Shown piece by piece: positions 56,278-64,000 of a stretch of DNA of 64,000 bases. Location: assembly GCF_002574545.1 (NCBI RefSeq), contig NZ_NUGT01000016.1, positions 16,318 to 80,317 of the forward strand. The letters are read 5' to 3'. The notes below the pieces were generated by a model. It was not told the origin of the DNA and did no database searches. It saw only the letters and a list, made by a program, of their open reading frames with translations. Source of the stretch: Bacillus sp. AFS055030 (lineage in GTDB: Bacteria; Bacillota; Bacilli; Bacillales; Bacillaceae_G). A program made the position numbers and the translations under genes. The stretch's first letter is position 1, and each line of letters starts with the position of its first letter.

Positions 56278-57078
56278 ATGTCAACGAGCGCAATCGAAAC
56301 AGAAAAATTAACGTTATCATATGAGGATCGTACAATTATAAACGAATTAAATTTTCAAGTTCCAAAAGGGAAAATCACAGTCTTAATTGGGGCCAATGGG
56401 TGCGGAAAATCAACATTACTTCGTTCACTTGCAAGATTACTTCAACCTAAAAGCGGAACCATCTTACTTGATGGTAAAGAAATAAGTAAGCGACCTACAA
56501 AGGAAATTGCACGTAATCTTTCAATACTTCCTCAAAGCCCTGTTGCACCAGAAGGTTTAACCGTTTTTCAATTAGTAAAACAAGGAAGATATCCTTATCA
56601 AACTTGGTTAAAACAATGGTCAAAGGAAGATGAAGAGAAAGTAAATAATGCTTTAAAAATTACAAATATGTATGAATTAAAGGATCAATTAGTCGATTCA
56701 TTATCTGGTGGTCAACGTCAACGTGCTTGGATTGCGATGACATTGGCTCAAGATACGGATACAATTTTATTGGATGAGCCAACAACATATTTGGACTTAA
56801 CACATCAAATCGAAATTTTAGACTTACTTTACGAATTGAATGAAAAAGAACAGCGTACAATTGTTATGGTATTACATGATATAAACCTAGCATGTCGTTA
56901 TGCACACAATGTTGTCGCGATTTCAAATGGCGAAGTTTACGCACAAGGAGACCCAGAAAAAATCATTAATCAGAACTTAATCTGTGATGTTTTTTGTATG
57001 AACTGTGATATCGTGAAGGATCCATTATTCGGAACGCCACTTTGCATACCTCATGGACGAGGTAGAAAAATAATTTAA
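56278..57078 (+). CDS. Ferric-siderophore ABC transporter ATPase (FecE family)
   Basis: 266 residues from ATG 56278, after AAAGGTGATGAG; a longer frame starting inside the previous gene is spurious. Walker A GANGCGKST (38-46), signature LSGGQRQRA (142-150), Walker B ILLDEP (163-168), and VLHDINLACRYA with the switch histidine. A C-terminal cysteine pair region (CDVFCMNCDIV) is seen in this ATPase group. Confidence 0.96.
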   Translation: MSTSAIETEKLTLSYEDRTIINELNFQVPKGKITVLIGANGCGKSTLLRSLARLLQPKSGTILLDGKEISKRPTKEIARNLSILPQSPVAPEGLTVFQLVKQGRYPYQTWLKQWSKEDEEKVNNALKITNMYELKDQLVDSLSGGQRQRAWIAMTLAQDTDTILLDEPTTYLDLTHQIEILDLLYELNEKEQRTIVMVLHDINLACRYAHNVVAISNGEVYAQGDPEKIINQNLICDVFCMNCDIVKDPLFGTPLCIPHGRGRKII

Positions 57079-57088
57079 TCAATTTAAA

Positions 57089-57120
57089 AAAGGTGTCCTT
57101 AAATAGGGCACCTTTCATTT
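57089..57120 (+). terminator. Terminator of the siderophore permease operon
   Basis: AAAGGTGTCC pairs with GGGCACCTTT (one G-U) around a 7-nt loop. Confidence 0.8.
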
Positions 57121-57196
57121 AGTAAGAATCGAACAAATATAAGTAAAGAGGAGAAGGGGTAAGTCAAAACTTTTTCTACTCACTTTATGCAAAATA

Positions 57197-57616
57197 TTAT
57201 CCGATTACTCGTAATTGTACATCCATATTACCTTTAGTTGCCTTTGAATATGGGCAAACGCCGTGGGCTGCTTTTACTAGTTCTACAGCTACTTCTGTTG
57301 GAACACCTTGTACTTTTACATCAAGTTGAGCAGCTAATTTGAATCCACCATCAGCAGGGTCTTTACCGATTGTTATGTTTGCAGTTACTGATGTCGATTC
57401 TAGTTTAATTTTTTGATTACGAGCTACTAAATTTAAAGCACTGTCAAAGCAAGCAGAATAGCCAGCAGCAAAAAGTTGTTCTGGATTTGTTGCTCCACCG
57501 GGTCCGCCTAGTTCGACTGGTGGTTTCAGTGATAAATTAATAAAATCATCTGATGAAATAACTCTTCCGTCTCGTCCACCTGTTGCAGTTGCTGTAGCAG
57601 TATATAATTTTTCCAT
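57197..57616 (-). CDS. Organic hydroperoxide resistance protein (Ohr/OsmC family)
   Basis: 139 residues with both reactive-cysteine motifs of Ohr: NPEQLFAAGYSACFDSALNL and AHGVCPYSKATKGN. It reduces organic hydroperoxides using dithiol cofactors. It is downstream of its repressor gene ohrR, 26 bp apart, same strand. Confidence 0.95.
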   Translation of the reverse strand: MEKLYTATATATGGRDGRVISSDDFINLSLKPPVELGGPGGATNPEQLFAAGYSACFDSALNLVARNQKIKLESTSVTANITIGKDPADGGFKLAAQLDVKVQGVPTEVAVELVKAAHGVCPYSKATKGNMDVQLRVIG

Positions 57617-57642
57617 TACGATCTCTCCTTAATATAAATTAT

Positions 57643-58095
57643 CTATTTCTTATTTTCATTTGCAGTTTGAACTTTTTTTAATAATGCTTTTGTTTGGTTT
57701 AATAATGTTAAAATTTCCTCTTGAGTAGCATCGCTTTCCTCGAAAAACTTCTCCGGTATACAGTAAGCTTTTTCTTTTAATTTAGTTCCTTCTTCAGTTA
57801 ATGTAATAAATACTTTTCTCTCATCACTTGAATCACGTTTACGGAAAATAAGGCCCGCAGATTCCATTCTTTTAAGCATTGGTGTAAGAGTTCCAGAGTC
57901 TAAAAAAAGAGTCTCCCCAAGTTCTTTCACAGTTTGTTGGTCCTTCTCCCAAAGTGAAAGCAATGCAAGATATTGTGGATATGTTATGCCGATCTCATCT
58001 AAGATTGGCCGATATAATTTAGTAATCTCCCGGGAACATGCATAAATTGAAAAACATAATTGATTTTCAAGCAAAAGCTTATTTTCTTTATTCAT
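57643..58095 (-). CDS. ohrR: MarR-family organic hydroperoxide sensor OhrR
   Basis: 150 residues, winged-helix MarR fold. LLLENQLCFSIYACSREITK carries the peroxide-sensing Cys14 (Cys15 in B. subtilis OhrR), and DSGTLTPMLKRMESAGLI is the recognition helix. Two more cysteines are present (Cys20 and one near 113), so both 1-Cys and disulfide mechanisms are possible. Oxidation releases DNA and derepresses the operon. Confidence 0.94.
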   Translation of the reverse strand: MNKENKLLLENQLCFSIYACSREITKLYRPILDEIGITYPQYLALLSLWEKDQQTVKELGETLFLDSGTLTPMLKRMESAGLIFRKRDSSDERKVFITLTEEGTKLKEKAYCIPEKFFEESDATQEEILTLLNQTKALLKKVQTANENKK

Positions 58096-58114
58096 TTAAT
58101 CAACATCCTTTTAT

Positions 58115-58135
58115 ATTAGTTGTGCACAATTTAAT
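58115..58135. promoter_or_regulatory. Probable OhrR operator
   Basis: ATTAGTTGTGCACAATTTAAT has the perfect palindrome TTGTGCACAA (58120-58129) at its centre and lies about 25 bp before ohrR, consistent with autoregulation by a MarR dimer. Confidence 0.6.
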
Positions 58136-58252
58136 ATGACACAATAATAATTCATAAGAAATAGTTTTGCAAGCAATAATAATTATTATTTTTTACCAAT
58201 TTATTTATTTTCATTATTAATTGAATAGGTTTGAAGTAGGCTTATTCACAAT

Positions 58253-58288
58253 AAAAAAGCCAGTCAATGTTCATTACATTAACTGGCT
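58253..58288 (-). terminator. Terminator of mprF
   Basis: Read leftwards: AGCCAGT-AATG pairs with CATT-ACTGGCT and ends in six T residues, 7 bp past the mprF stop. Confidence 0.8.
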
Positions 58289-58294
58289 ATCTAT

Positions 58295-60817
58295 TTAATT
58301 TTTTCTAGACCTAGAAATTAATGAAGTTATTTGTAGCATTGTAATTGGTAATGATGTCTTTTTATGATAGGCCAAAAACTTCGGCGTCCAAGAATTAACA
58401 TATTTTTCTTTAAAACTTCTTAAACCTTGAAAGTGATATAAAAATTGTCCATATTGATAAATTTGCGCAGCAATTTTCTCACTTGTAAATGAAAATTTAG
58501 ATATACCAACATTTGCTAAAGGTGTCATACCAACATTAAAATAATGAAAATTTCTAGTCTTAAACCATTCAATTAAGTTAACAAACATATAGTCCATAAT
58601 TCCTTTTGGAGCGTCAACTCTATGACGCATTAAATCAATTGAAATCGTATGCTCATTATAGTTCGGCATAATCGATGCAAAAGCAATCATTTTATCTTCA
58701 TTATTTTTAATAATCGCTACAGGCGCAAGTTTGATATAATCCTCATCAAAATAGCCAAGCGAAAACCCTTTTTCCTTACGTCCTTTCAGCCACTCTTGTG
58801 ATAAATTCTTTAATTCAGTAAAGAACTCATTTGAAAAAGGTGGTTCAATCATTTCAAAACTATATTCTTCGCGTTCAAACTTATTATAGAGTGCCCGTAT
58901 ACCTTTATTATGTTTTCCTGATAAAGAGAATGTTGAAATATCAGTGAATCCTTCTTCACCAAGTTTAAAGAAATCAAATCCGTTTTCATGTAGATAAGAT
59001 AGTGAATTCGAGTTTACTTGGTAGAAGACAAGTGTATACCCAAATTGATCAGCATAATTTAATAATTCCTCAATAGCAGGATATAAACGAGATTTATCAC
59101 CAACCGGATCACCTAAAATAACTAATTTGTCTGCATATGGCTGAAAAATAAATAATACAGTCTCATCTTGAGCCCAAAATAAATATTTATCATGTAAAAA
59201 AACCAAATGTGAAAGCTCTGTGCCACCATACTGATTAAAATGTTCTTTTATTTTTTCTTCTTGATCCTTCGTATTAATAAATTCAAATTGTTTTCTTTTC
59301 ACTTTAAAAAATGCGATATAAAAAAATAGTAAAGCAGCTGCAAAACCAAGAACTGCACTAATAATGATATCCCTCGAATTAACAAGTATATAAGGTAAAT
59401 ATTTAGCAGGTATTTTGACATTTGTTTGAGGTAGATTGATATAAGCAATAAGTAAATAACTACCTAAAAAGAAGAATAAAATAAAATTATCAACAATAAG
59501 CTTACCCCATGTTAAAACAAAGCTTTCTCTATAAAATTGTTTTTTTGAAATAAATAATATAAATGCAACTACTAATACAAAGAGGGCTTCTTCATAATCT
59601 AATCCTTTAGAATACGTTGTAACTGCCCCAACAATTAGCATAAATAGCGTAATATACCATGCTCTTTTATCTTTATAATCAATTCCACGTGAGAGTCCTA
59701 ACAATGTAAAGCCTGCTGTGACTGAAATTAAATGTGAAATATTAATAATTGTTGAAGGTAAAATTAAATTTAAAAGACTAATTCTTAAAAGCATGCTTGG
59801 AACAGCAGCCGAAACTAATAGAATAACGCCAGATAAAAATACTAAAATCGTTAAAAGTTTATGCCCTAAATAGGTTGAAATTTGATTTGGAATATTATTA
59901 AATGATTGATTTATTTTATTCCATAATAATTTAAGAGCTAAAATAATACCGCAAGCAAACGGGAAAAAGAAATAACTGAAACGATAAATTAACAAAACAA
60001 GAAGTGTCGTTTCCTTGTCGATTCCAAAGTATGTAAAACCTAGTAAGAAAATAAAGTCAAAAGATCCAAGTCCCCCTGGAATCATACTTAAAAGTGCTGC
60101 AACAGACGCTACTAAAAAAACAGGTAATACCTCTATGATTGAAATGTCGATCTGTAAAAATAAACAAATGAAGTAAATGAATAATAAAATAAAAGTCCAT
60201 TCACATAAGGAAATGACAACTAGTGAAAACATATATTTAGCGGAAAAATTCTCCGAGAAAAAATTACGTTTTAAATAAACGATTAAAAACATAACCGGGA
60301 AATAACAAATTGCAATGATTATAGCGATATATAAATACTTATATTCATTTAAAAATGATAAATCAAATATTCCAGTAAATAAAACTAAGCTCAATATCGA
60401 TAATCCAGAAAGTAAGAATATCGTTACACTACTAACTGCTTTCACAATTTCGGGTCCGCTTCGATCTTTTCGATAAAACAGAGTTCGAATGGTCGTACCT
60501 GCAACCCCACCTAGACCAATTAGGTTTGAGGAAGTATTCGCAAGCCAAGCTACCATTAAAGTTTTTCGAAAACTGAAATCTAATTTTAATAGTCTTACAA
60601 GTACGAAGTCATATAAAAACATCGGAGATACGGCTAAAATACCTAATGCAAAAATTAAAAGATACTGAATTAATGTAAGAGACTCCATATAGTTAAAGAA
60701 CATTTTAAAATCGAAATTTAAAAGTACGTTTTTTCCAACATAGATGAATGTAACAAGTAATATTGAAATGAAAAATAGTTTAAATAAACCTACTTTACTA
60801 ATCCGAATCTTATTCAT
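58295..60817 (-). CDS. mprF: Lysylphosphatidylglycerol synthase/flippase MprF
   Basis: 840 residues, the usual size. About fourteen N-terminal transmembrane helices (1-510) form the flippase, with LIGLGGVAGTTIRTLFYR and SMIPGGLGSFDFIFLLGF. The C-terminal cytoplasmic DUF2156/synthase domain (about 520-840) contains KLVILGDPVGDKSRLYPAI and GIMDYMFVNLIEWFKTRNFH. It transfers lysine from Lys-tRNA to phosphatidylglycerol, lowering envelope charge and giving resistance to cationic peptides. Confidence 0.97.
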   Translation of the reverse strand: MNKIRISKVGLFKLFFISILLVTFIYVGKNVLLNFDFKMFFNYMESLTLIQYLLIFALGILAVSPMFLYDFVLVRLLKLDFSFRKTLMVAWLANTSSNLIGLGGVAGTTIRTLFYRKDRSGPEIVKAVSSVTIFLLSGLSILSLVLFTGIFDLSFLNEYKYLYIAIIIAICYFPVMFLIVYLKRNFFSENFSAKYMFSLVVISLCEWTFILLFIYFICLFLQIDISIIEVLPVFLVASVAALLSMIPGGLGSFDFIFLLGFTYFGIDKETTLLVLLIYRFSYFFFPFACGIILALKLLWNKINQSFNNIPNQISTYLGHKLLTILVFLSGVILLVSAAVPSMLLRISLLNLILPSTIINISHLISVTAGFTLLGLSRGIDYKDKRAWYITLFMLIVGAVTTYSKGLDYEEALFVLVVAFILFISKKQFYRESFVLTWGKLIVDNFILFFFLGSYLLIAYINLPQTNVKIPAKYLPYILVNSRDIIISAVLGFAAALLFFYIAFFKVKRKQFEFINTKDQEEKIKEHFNQYGGTELSHLVFLHDKYLFWAQDETVLFIFQPYADKLVILGDPVGDKSRLYPAIEELLNYADQFGYTLVFYQVNSNSLSYLHENGFDFFKLGEEGFTDISTFSLSGKHNKGIRALYNKFEREEYSFEMIEPPFSNEFFTELKNLSQEWLKGRKEKGFSLGYFDEDYIKLAPVAIIKNNEDKMIAFASIMPNYNEHTISIDLMRHRVDAPKGIMDYMFVNLIEWFKTRNFHYFNVGMTPLANVGISKFSFTSEKIAAQIYQYGQFLYHFQGLRSFKEKYVNSWTPKFLAYHKKTSLPITMLQITSLISRSRKN

Positions 60818-61181
60818 AAGACACTCCTGAAATTAATATTCAACAAAAATAATCGTATTAACTTTAGTATTCCATATTATTCCACTATTTAACAAGAAGA
60901 ATATGAACGCTTTATGTAAAATTTGGAACTTATTATTTTGAAGATAAAAAGTTAATTAGATTTTAATTTTCAGGACTATTTTGTGATTAGTATTTACTTG
61001 GAAGTATGACTTCGATTTCCACTAATAGTGAAAGTGTATTCGATCATCGAGCATTGTATAAATTGAAAGGTAATGTGTAAAGAATAAATTGTGAACGCCA
61101 TTAAGAGAGTAAGAATGAAGTAGTTTAAGTTAACATACATTTGATGATAATGTTACGGAATTTTTCAAGGGGGAATTATAA
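60818..61181. other. Intergenic between mprF and the glutamate-synthase-like gene
   Basis: 364 bp, AT-rich, holding the divergent promoters of the two genes. No small ORF with a ribosome site, repeat or hairpin worth calling was seen. Confidence 0.5.
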
Positions 61182-62777
61182 TTGAATAGTACAAATGTTT
61201 TAATTATCCTTGGATTTATTTTTTTTGCTGTGATACTTCTAGTTTTAATAATAAGCACAATCTATTTGTTTTTTATCGATCGCAAACAGAAGCAACATCC
61301 AATACTCCGTAATTATCCAGTAATTGGCCGAGCTAGGTACTTCTTAGAAACTATAGGACCTGAGCTACGTCAGTATTTATTTAACAGTGACCTAGAAGGT
61401 AAACCTTTTTCTAGAGATGAATATGAACATATTGTTAAAAAAGCAAAATATAAACGAGATGTCCTAGGGTTTGGCTCTAAAAGAGATTTTGAAGAAAAAG
61501 GATATTATATTAGAAATTCAATGTTTCCAAAACTATCAGAAGAATTAAAGATGGACGAAAAAATAAACGTAACGACAAACCGATATTTATTGATTAAAGA
61601 GCCTTTATTTACACAGAAGGAGGAAAGATTAGAGAAAAATGATTCACTTGCATTTTTATTGGATGATAGTGATGCAATTGTGATCGGTCAAAACACGAGG
61701 TATCCTTTTATTGTAAAAGGCCAGATTGGTATGTCTGCTATGAGCTATGGATCCTTAGGTGAAAATGCGATTACTGCACTCTCTGAGGGATTAGCAATTG
61801 CTAAGGGGTCATGGATGAATACAGGTGAAGGTGGTTTGTCAGAATACCATCTAAAGGGTGGCGTTGATATAATCATGCAAATTGGCCCTGGTTTATTTGG
61901 GGTTAGAGATAAAGAGGGAAATTTTAATTGGGATGCTTTGAAAGAAAAAAGTAAAATTCCTGAAGTGAAAGCTTTTGAACTTAAACTAGCTCAAGGCGCT
62001 AAAACACGTGGTGGGCATATTGATGGGGAGAAGGTAACAGAGGAAATTGCAAGGATAAGAATGGTAGAACCTTATAAATCTATTGATAGTCCTAATCGTT
62101 TTCGAGAGTTTCAGGACTTTCCTTCTTTGTTTGACTTTATAGAACAAATCAGAGAACAAACGGGAAAACCAGTAGGAATGAAAGTGGTTATTGGAAGTCA
62201 TCATGAAGCAGATGAACTAGCAAAACACATAAAAAGTACTGGAAAGGGCCCTGACTTTATTACAGTAGACGGTGGTGAAGGGGGGACAGGTGCCACTTAC
62301 CAGGAACTGGCTGATAGTGTAGGGTTACCAATTAAAGCTGCTTTACCATTAGTAGACAATGCTTTAAGAAAATATGGCGTCCGCGACCAAGTTAAAATAA
62401 TAGCTTCCGGTAAACTATTTTCTCCGGATCGAGTAGCGATTGCATTAGCAATGGGAGCTGATCTTGTTAATATCGCAAGAGGATTTATGATTACAATTGG
62501 TTGTATTCAAGCATTGAAATGCCACTCCAATGCATGTCCAGTCGGTGTGGCCACAACCGATCCAGATTTACAAAAAGCCCTTGTCATTGATGAAAAAAAA
62601 CATCGAACAGCGAATTATTTAATTTCAATGCGTGAAGGTTTATTTCGGATTGCAGCGGCTGCGGGCCTAGATTCTCCTGCCCATTTTCAAAGTGAACATG
62701 TCGTCTATAAAGATGAAAAAGGGAAAGTATGGTCACTAAAGGAAATTTATCAATCATTGGTGGAAAAAGTAGATTAA
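61182..62777 (+). CDS. FMN-binding glutamate-synthase-like protein (YerD family)
   Basis: 531 residues. One N-terminal transmembrane helix (about 7-32), then a GltB central/FMN-binding TIM barrel: GQIGMSAMSYGSLGENAITA, NTGEGGLSEYHLKGGVD, ITVDGGEGGTGATYQELAD, MGADLVNIARGFMITIGCIQ. The cluster cysteines are in CIQALKCHSNACPVGVATTD. It lacks the glutaminase and C-terminal domains of GltB. The same layout occurs in B. subtilis YerD; the true reaction is unknown. TTG start after AAGGGGG. Confidence 0.92.
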   Translation: MNSTNVLIILGFIFFAVILLVLIISTIYLFFIDRKQKQHPILRNYPVIGRARYFLETIGPELRQYLFNSDLEGKPFSRDEYEHIVKKAKYKRDVLGFGSKRDFEEKGYYIRNSMFPKLSEELKMDEKINVTTNRYLLIKEPLFTQKEERLEKNDSLAFLLDDSDAIVIGQNTRYPFIVKGQIGMSAMSYGSLGENAITALSEGLAIAKGSWMNTGEGGLSEYHLKGGVDIIMQIGPGLFGVRDKEGNFNWDALKEKSKIPEVKAFELKLAQGAKTRGGHIDGEKVTEEIARIRMVEPYKSIDSPNRFREFQDFPSLFDFIEQIREQTGKPVGMKVVIGSHHEADELAKHIKSTGKGPDFITVDGGEGGTGATYQELADSVGLPIKAALPLVDNALRKYGVRDQVKIIASGKLFSPDRVAIALAMGADLVNIARGFMITIGCIQALKCHSNACPVGVATTDPDLQKALVIDEKKHRTANYLISMREGLFRIAAAAGLDSPAHFQSEHVVYKDEKGKVWSLKEIYQSLVEKVD

Positions 62778-62789
62778 ATGTTGAACAAA

Positions 62790-62817
62790 AAAAATCGACT
62801 GCAAAGTCGGTTTTTTA
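62790..62817 (+). terminator. Terminator of the YerD-like gene
   Basis: AAATCGACT pairs with AGTCGGTTT around GCAA, followed by TTT; a GNRA-type tetraloop. Confidence 0.88.
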
Positions 62818-62987
62818 GTTTAAATGATCGGTATATTTAGCGAAAATTGAATGATTAGTTATATATGAAAAAGTGTAAAATAGTAGATTTAAAACAATAG
62901 AAAGGAGTAATCGAAGCTTTAGCGAACTTGAACTGTTAGAATGAAAAATTGATAAAACAAAAAACAATTAATAATAGGGAGTAAACG

Positions 62988-63566
62988 ATGCATAAAAATC
63001 GGTTAGAAGCTTTTAGTGACGGTGTCCTTGCTATTATTATTACAATTATGGTCCTAGAAATTAAGATTCCTCACAGCCCAAATATACAAGACTTAGTACA
63101 ACTTTTGCCAACCTTTCTAAGTTATTTGCTTAGTTTCATTTATGTAGGTATTTATTGGAACAACCATCATCATATGATCTACACTTTACAAAAGGTAACA
63201 GGGTCAATAATGTGGGCAAATCTTCATTTGCTTTTCTGGTTATCCTTAATTCCTTTTGCTTCTGGTTGGATGGGAGAAAACCATTATAAGCCTTATCCGA
63301 CAATGCTTTATGGTGTAATACTTTTAATGACCGCTATTGCTTACTTCATATTACAAAGTATAATCATTCAAAAAGAGGGAAAGAATTCAAAGTTAAAACG
63401 GGCTATAGGTAACGATTGGAAGGGAAAAACTTCGGTGATTTGTTACTTTTCTGCAGTTTGTACGTCTTTGATTTGGCCATGGTTTGCTCAAATAATTTAT
63501 GTAATCGTTGCAATTATGTGGCTATTACCGGATCGTCGAATAGAGAAAGTTATACAAAATAGATAA
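62988..63566 (+). CDS. TMEM175-family potassium channel-like membrane protein
   Basis: 192 residues with six transmembrane segments. Helix 1 carries RLEAFSDGVLAIIITIMVLE, the RxxxFSD signature of TMEM175/DUF1211 proteins, which form tetrameric potassium-permeable channels in bacteria. FIYVGIYWNNHHHMIYTL is also typical. ATG after AGGGAG. Confidence 0.92.
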   Translation: MHKNRLEAFSDGVLAIIITIMVLEIKIPHSPNIQDLVQLLPTFLSYLLSFIYVGIYWNNHHHMIYTLQKVTGSIMWANLHLLFWLSLIPFASGWMGENHYKPYPTMLYGVILLMTAIAYFILQSIIIQKEGKNSKLKRAIGNDWKGKTSVICYFSAVCTSLIWPWFAQIIYVIVAIMWLLPDRRIEKVIQNR

Positions 63567-63613
63567 AAAAATATTTTTTTAGAATATATTTATATAAAGT
63601 GAGGGAGTTAATT

Positions 63614-63964
63614 ATGATGATAAAAGGTTTCGGGGGAATTTTTTGGAGGACAAAAAATCTAGATGCTTTAAAAAAATGGTACAGTAAAGTGCTCAATGTT
63701 GATATAGAAAATTGGAATGGGACGATTATTAAACCCGATTCTGAAAATGAAATAATCTTTTCTTTTTTTACAGAAGATGACAATTACTTCCCAGCAGAAC
63801 AACAAGTGATGCTAAATTTTCAAGTTAATAATCTAGATGAGACGATTAAGCATCTTGAACAGGTGGGTATTCCACTAGCAAAGGAAAAAGAGATTAGTGA
63901 TTATGGTAAGTTTGCATGGATTAAAGATCCTGAAGGTAGATTGGTTGAACTCTGGGAAAAATAA
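63614..63964 (+). CDS. VOC (glyoxalase/bleomycin-resistance) family protein
   Basis: 116 residues from ATG 63614, after GTGAGGGAG. FGGIFWRTKNLDALKKWYSKVL and YGKFAWIKDPEGRLVELWEK are the two halves of a VOC fold; the terminal glutamate of VELWEK is a usual metal ligand. Substrate unknown. Confidence 0.88.
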   Translation: MMIKGFGGIFWRTKNLDALKKWYSKVLNVDIENWNGTIIKPDSENEIIFSFFTEDDNYFPAEQQVMLNFQVNNLDETIKHLEQVGIPLAKEKEISDYGKFAWIKDPEGRLVELWEK

Positions 63965-63973
63965 AAAAAGGAG

Positions 63974-64000
63974 TTGCTTGTAAAATGTACCCTTTGTAAA
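63974..64000 (+). CDS. Possible start of a CxxC small protein, cut by window edge
   Basis: Right after AAAAAAAGGAG a TTG opens LLVKCTLCK, running off the window. VKCxxC is how DUF2197/YlaI-type zinc proteins begin. The TTG touches the ribosome site, so the start is doubtful; only nine codons are visible. Confidence 0.25.

Overview
The window reads as chromosomal DNA of a low-GC, endospore-forming member of the Bacillaceae (Bacillus sensu lato). The grounds are the SspH-type spore protein, a GerA-type germinant receptor operon, AGGAGG-type ribosome binding sites, frequent GTG and TTG starts, and the protein families present (RibBA, OhrR/Ohr, MprF, InhA, YerD-like). I cannot fix the species. 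No rRNA, tRNA, prophage, intact insertion sequence or CRISPR array was seen.

Layout. 1-5.8 kb: an amino-acid permease running off the left edge, SspH, a tiny membrane protein, a LacI regulator, and a LysR regulator divergent from a second amino-acid permease with paired operator-like dyads between them. 6.3-9.2 kb: an FMN-riboswitch riboflavin operon (ribE-ribBA-ribH) in which ribD is absent; a 23-codon ORF resembling the RibD N-terminus sits in its place. 9.3-14.9 kb: two metallo-beta-lactamase-fold proteins, a YbaK-like deacylase, a membrane protein divergent from a TetR regulator, and an RpiR regulator. 15.5-26.2 kb: an XRE-TPR (RNPP/NprR-like) regulator, a candidate small peptide gene, then two tandem ~1,385-residue secreted subtilases ending in dockerin-like domains. 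Both subtilase promoters carry the same element next to the -35. 26.3-30.0 kb: germination receptor genes in the order B-A-C. 30.1-33.3 kb: a late-cobalamin/alpha-ribazole salvage operon (cobU-cobS-cobC-cblT-cblS), then an AlkD-like HEAT-repeat protein. 34.4-40.5 kb: a two-lobed GNAT protein, an MFS transporter, two unknown small proteins and an OmpR/HisKA two-component pair. 40.8-43.2 kb: glpD with a leader terminator, and an Aag-type DNA glycosylase. 43.4-46.6 kb: InhA metalloprotease followed by an array of twelve ~52-bp non-coding repeats. 46.7-52.2 kb: a tripartite tricarboxylate transporter (tctC-tctB-tctA) with its CitA/CitB-like two-component system and a CcpA (cre) site. 52.4-58.1 kb: a GNAT protein, a Fur-controlled ferric-siderophore ABC transporter, and the ohrR-ohr peroxide module. 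58.3-64.0 kb: MprF, an FMN-dependent glutamate-synthase-like protein, a TMEM175-like channel, a VOC protein and the edge of a possible CxxC protein.

The genes point to a saprophytic lifestyle: secreted proteases feed amino-acid permeases, sensor-transporter modules take up organic acids and siderophores, vitamins are salvaged, and a spore programme stands by. The region most likely to hold something undescribed is 15.5-26.2 kb (regulator, putative peptide, paired dockerin subtilases with a shared promoter element). Next are the 52-bp repeat array and the ribD-less riboflavin operon.
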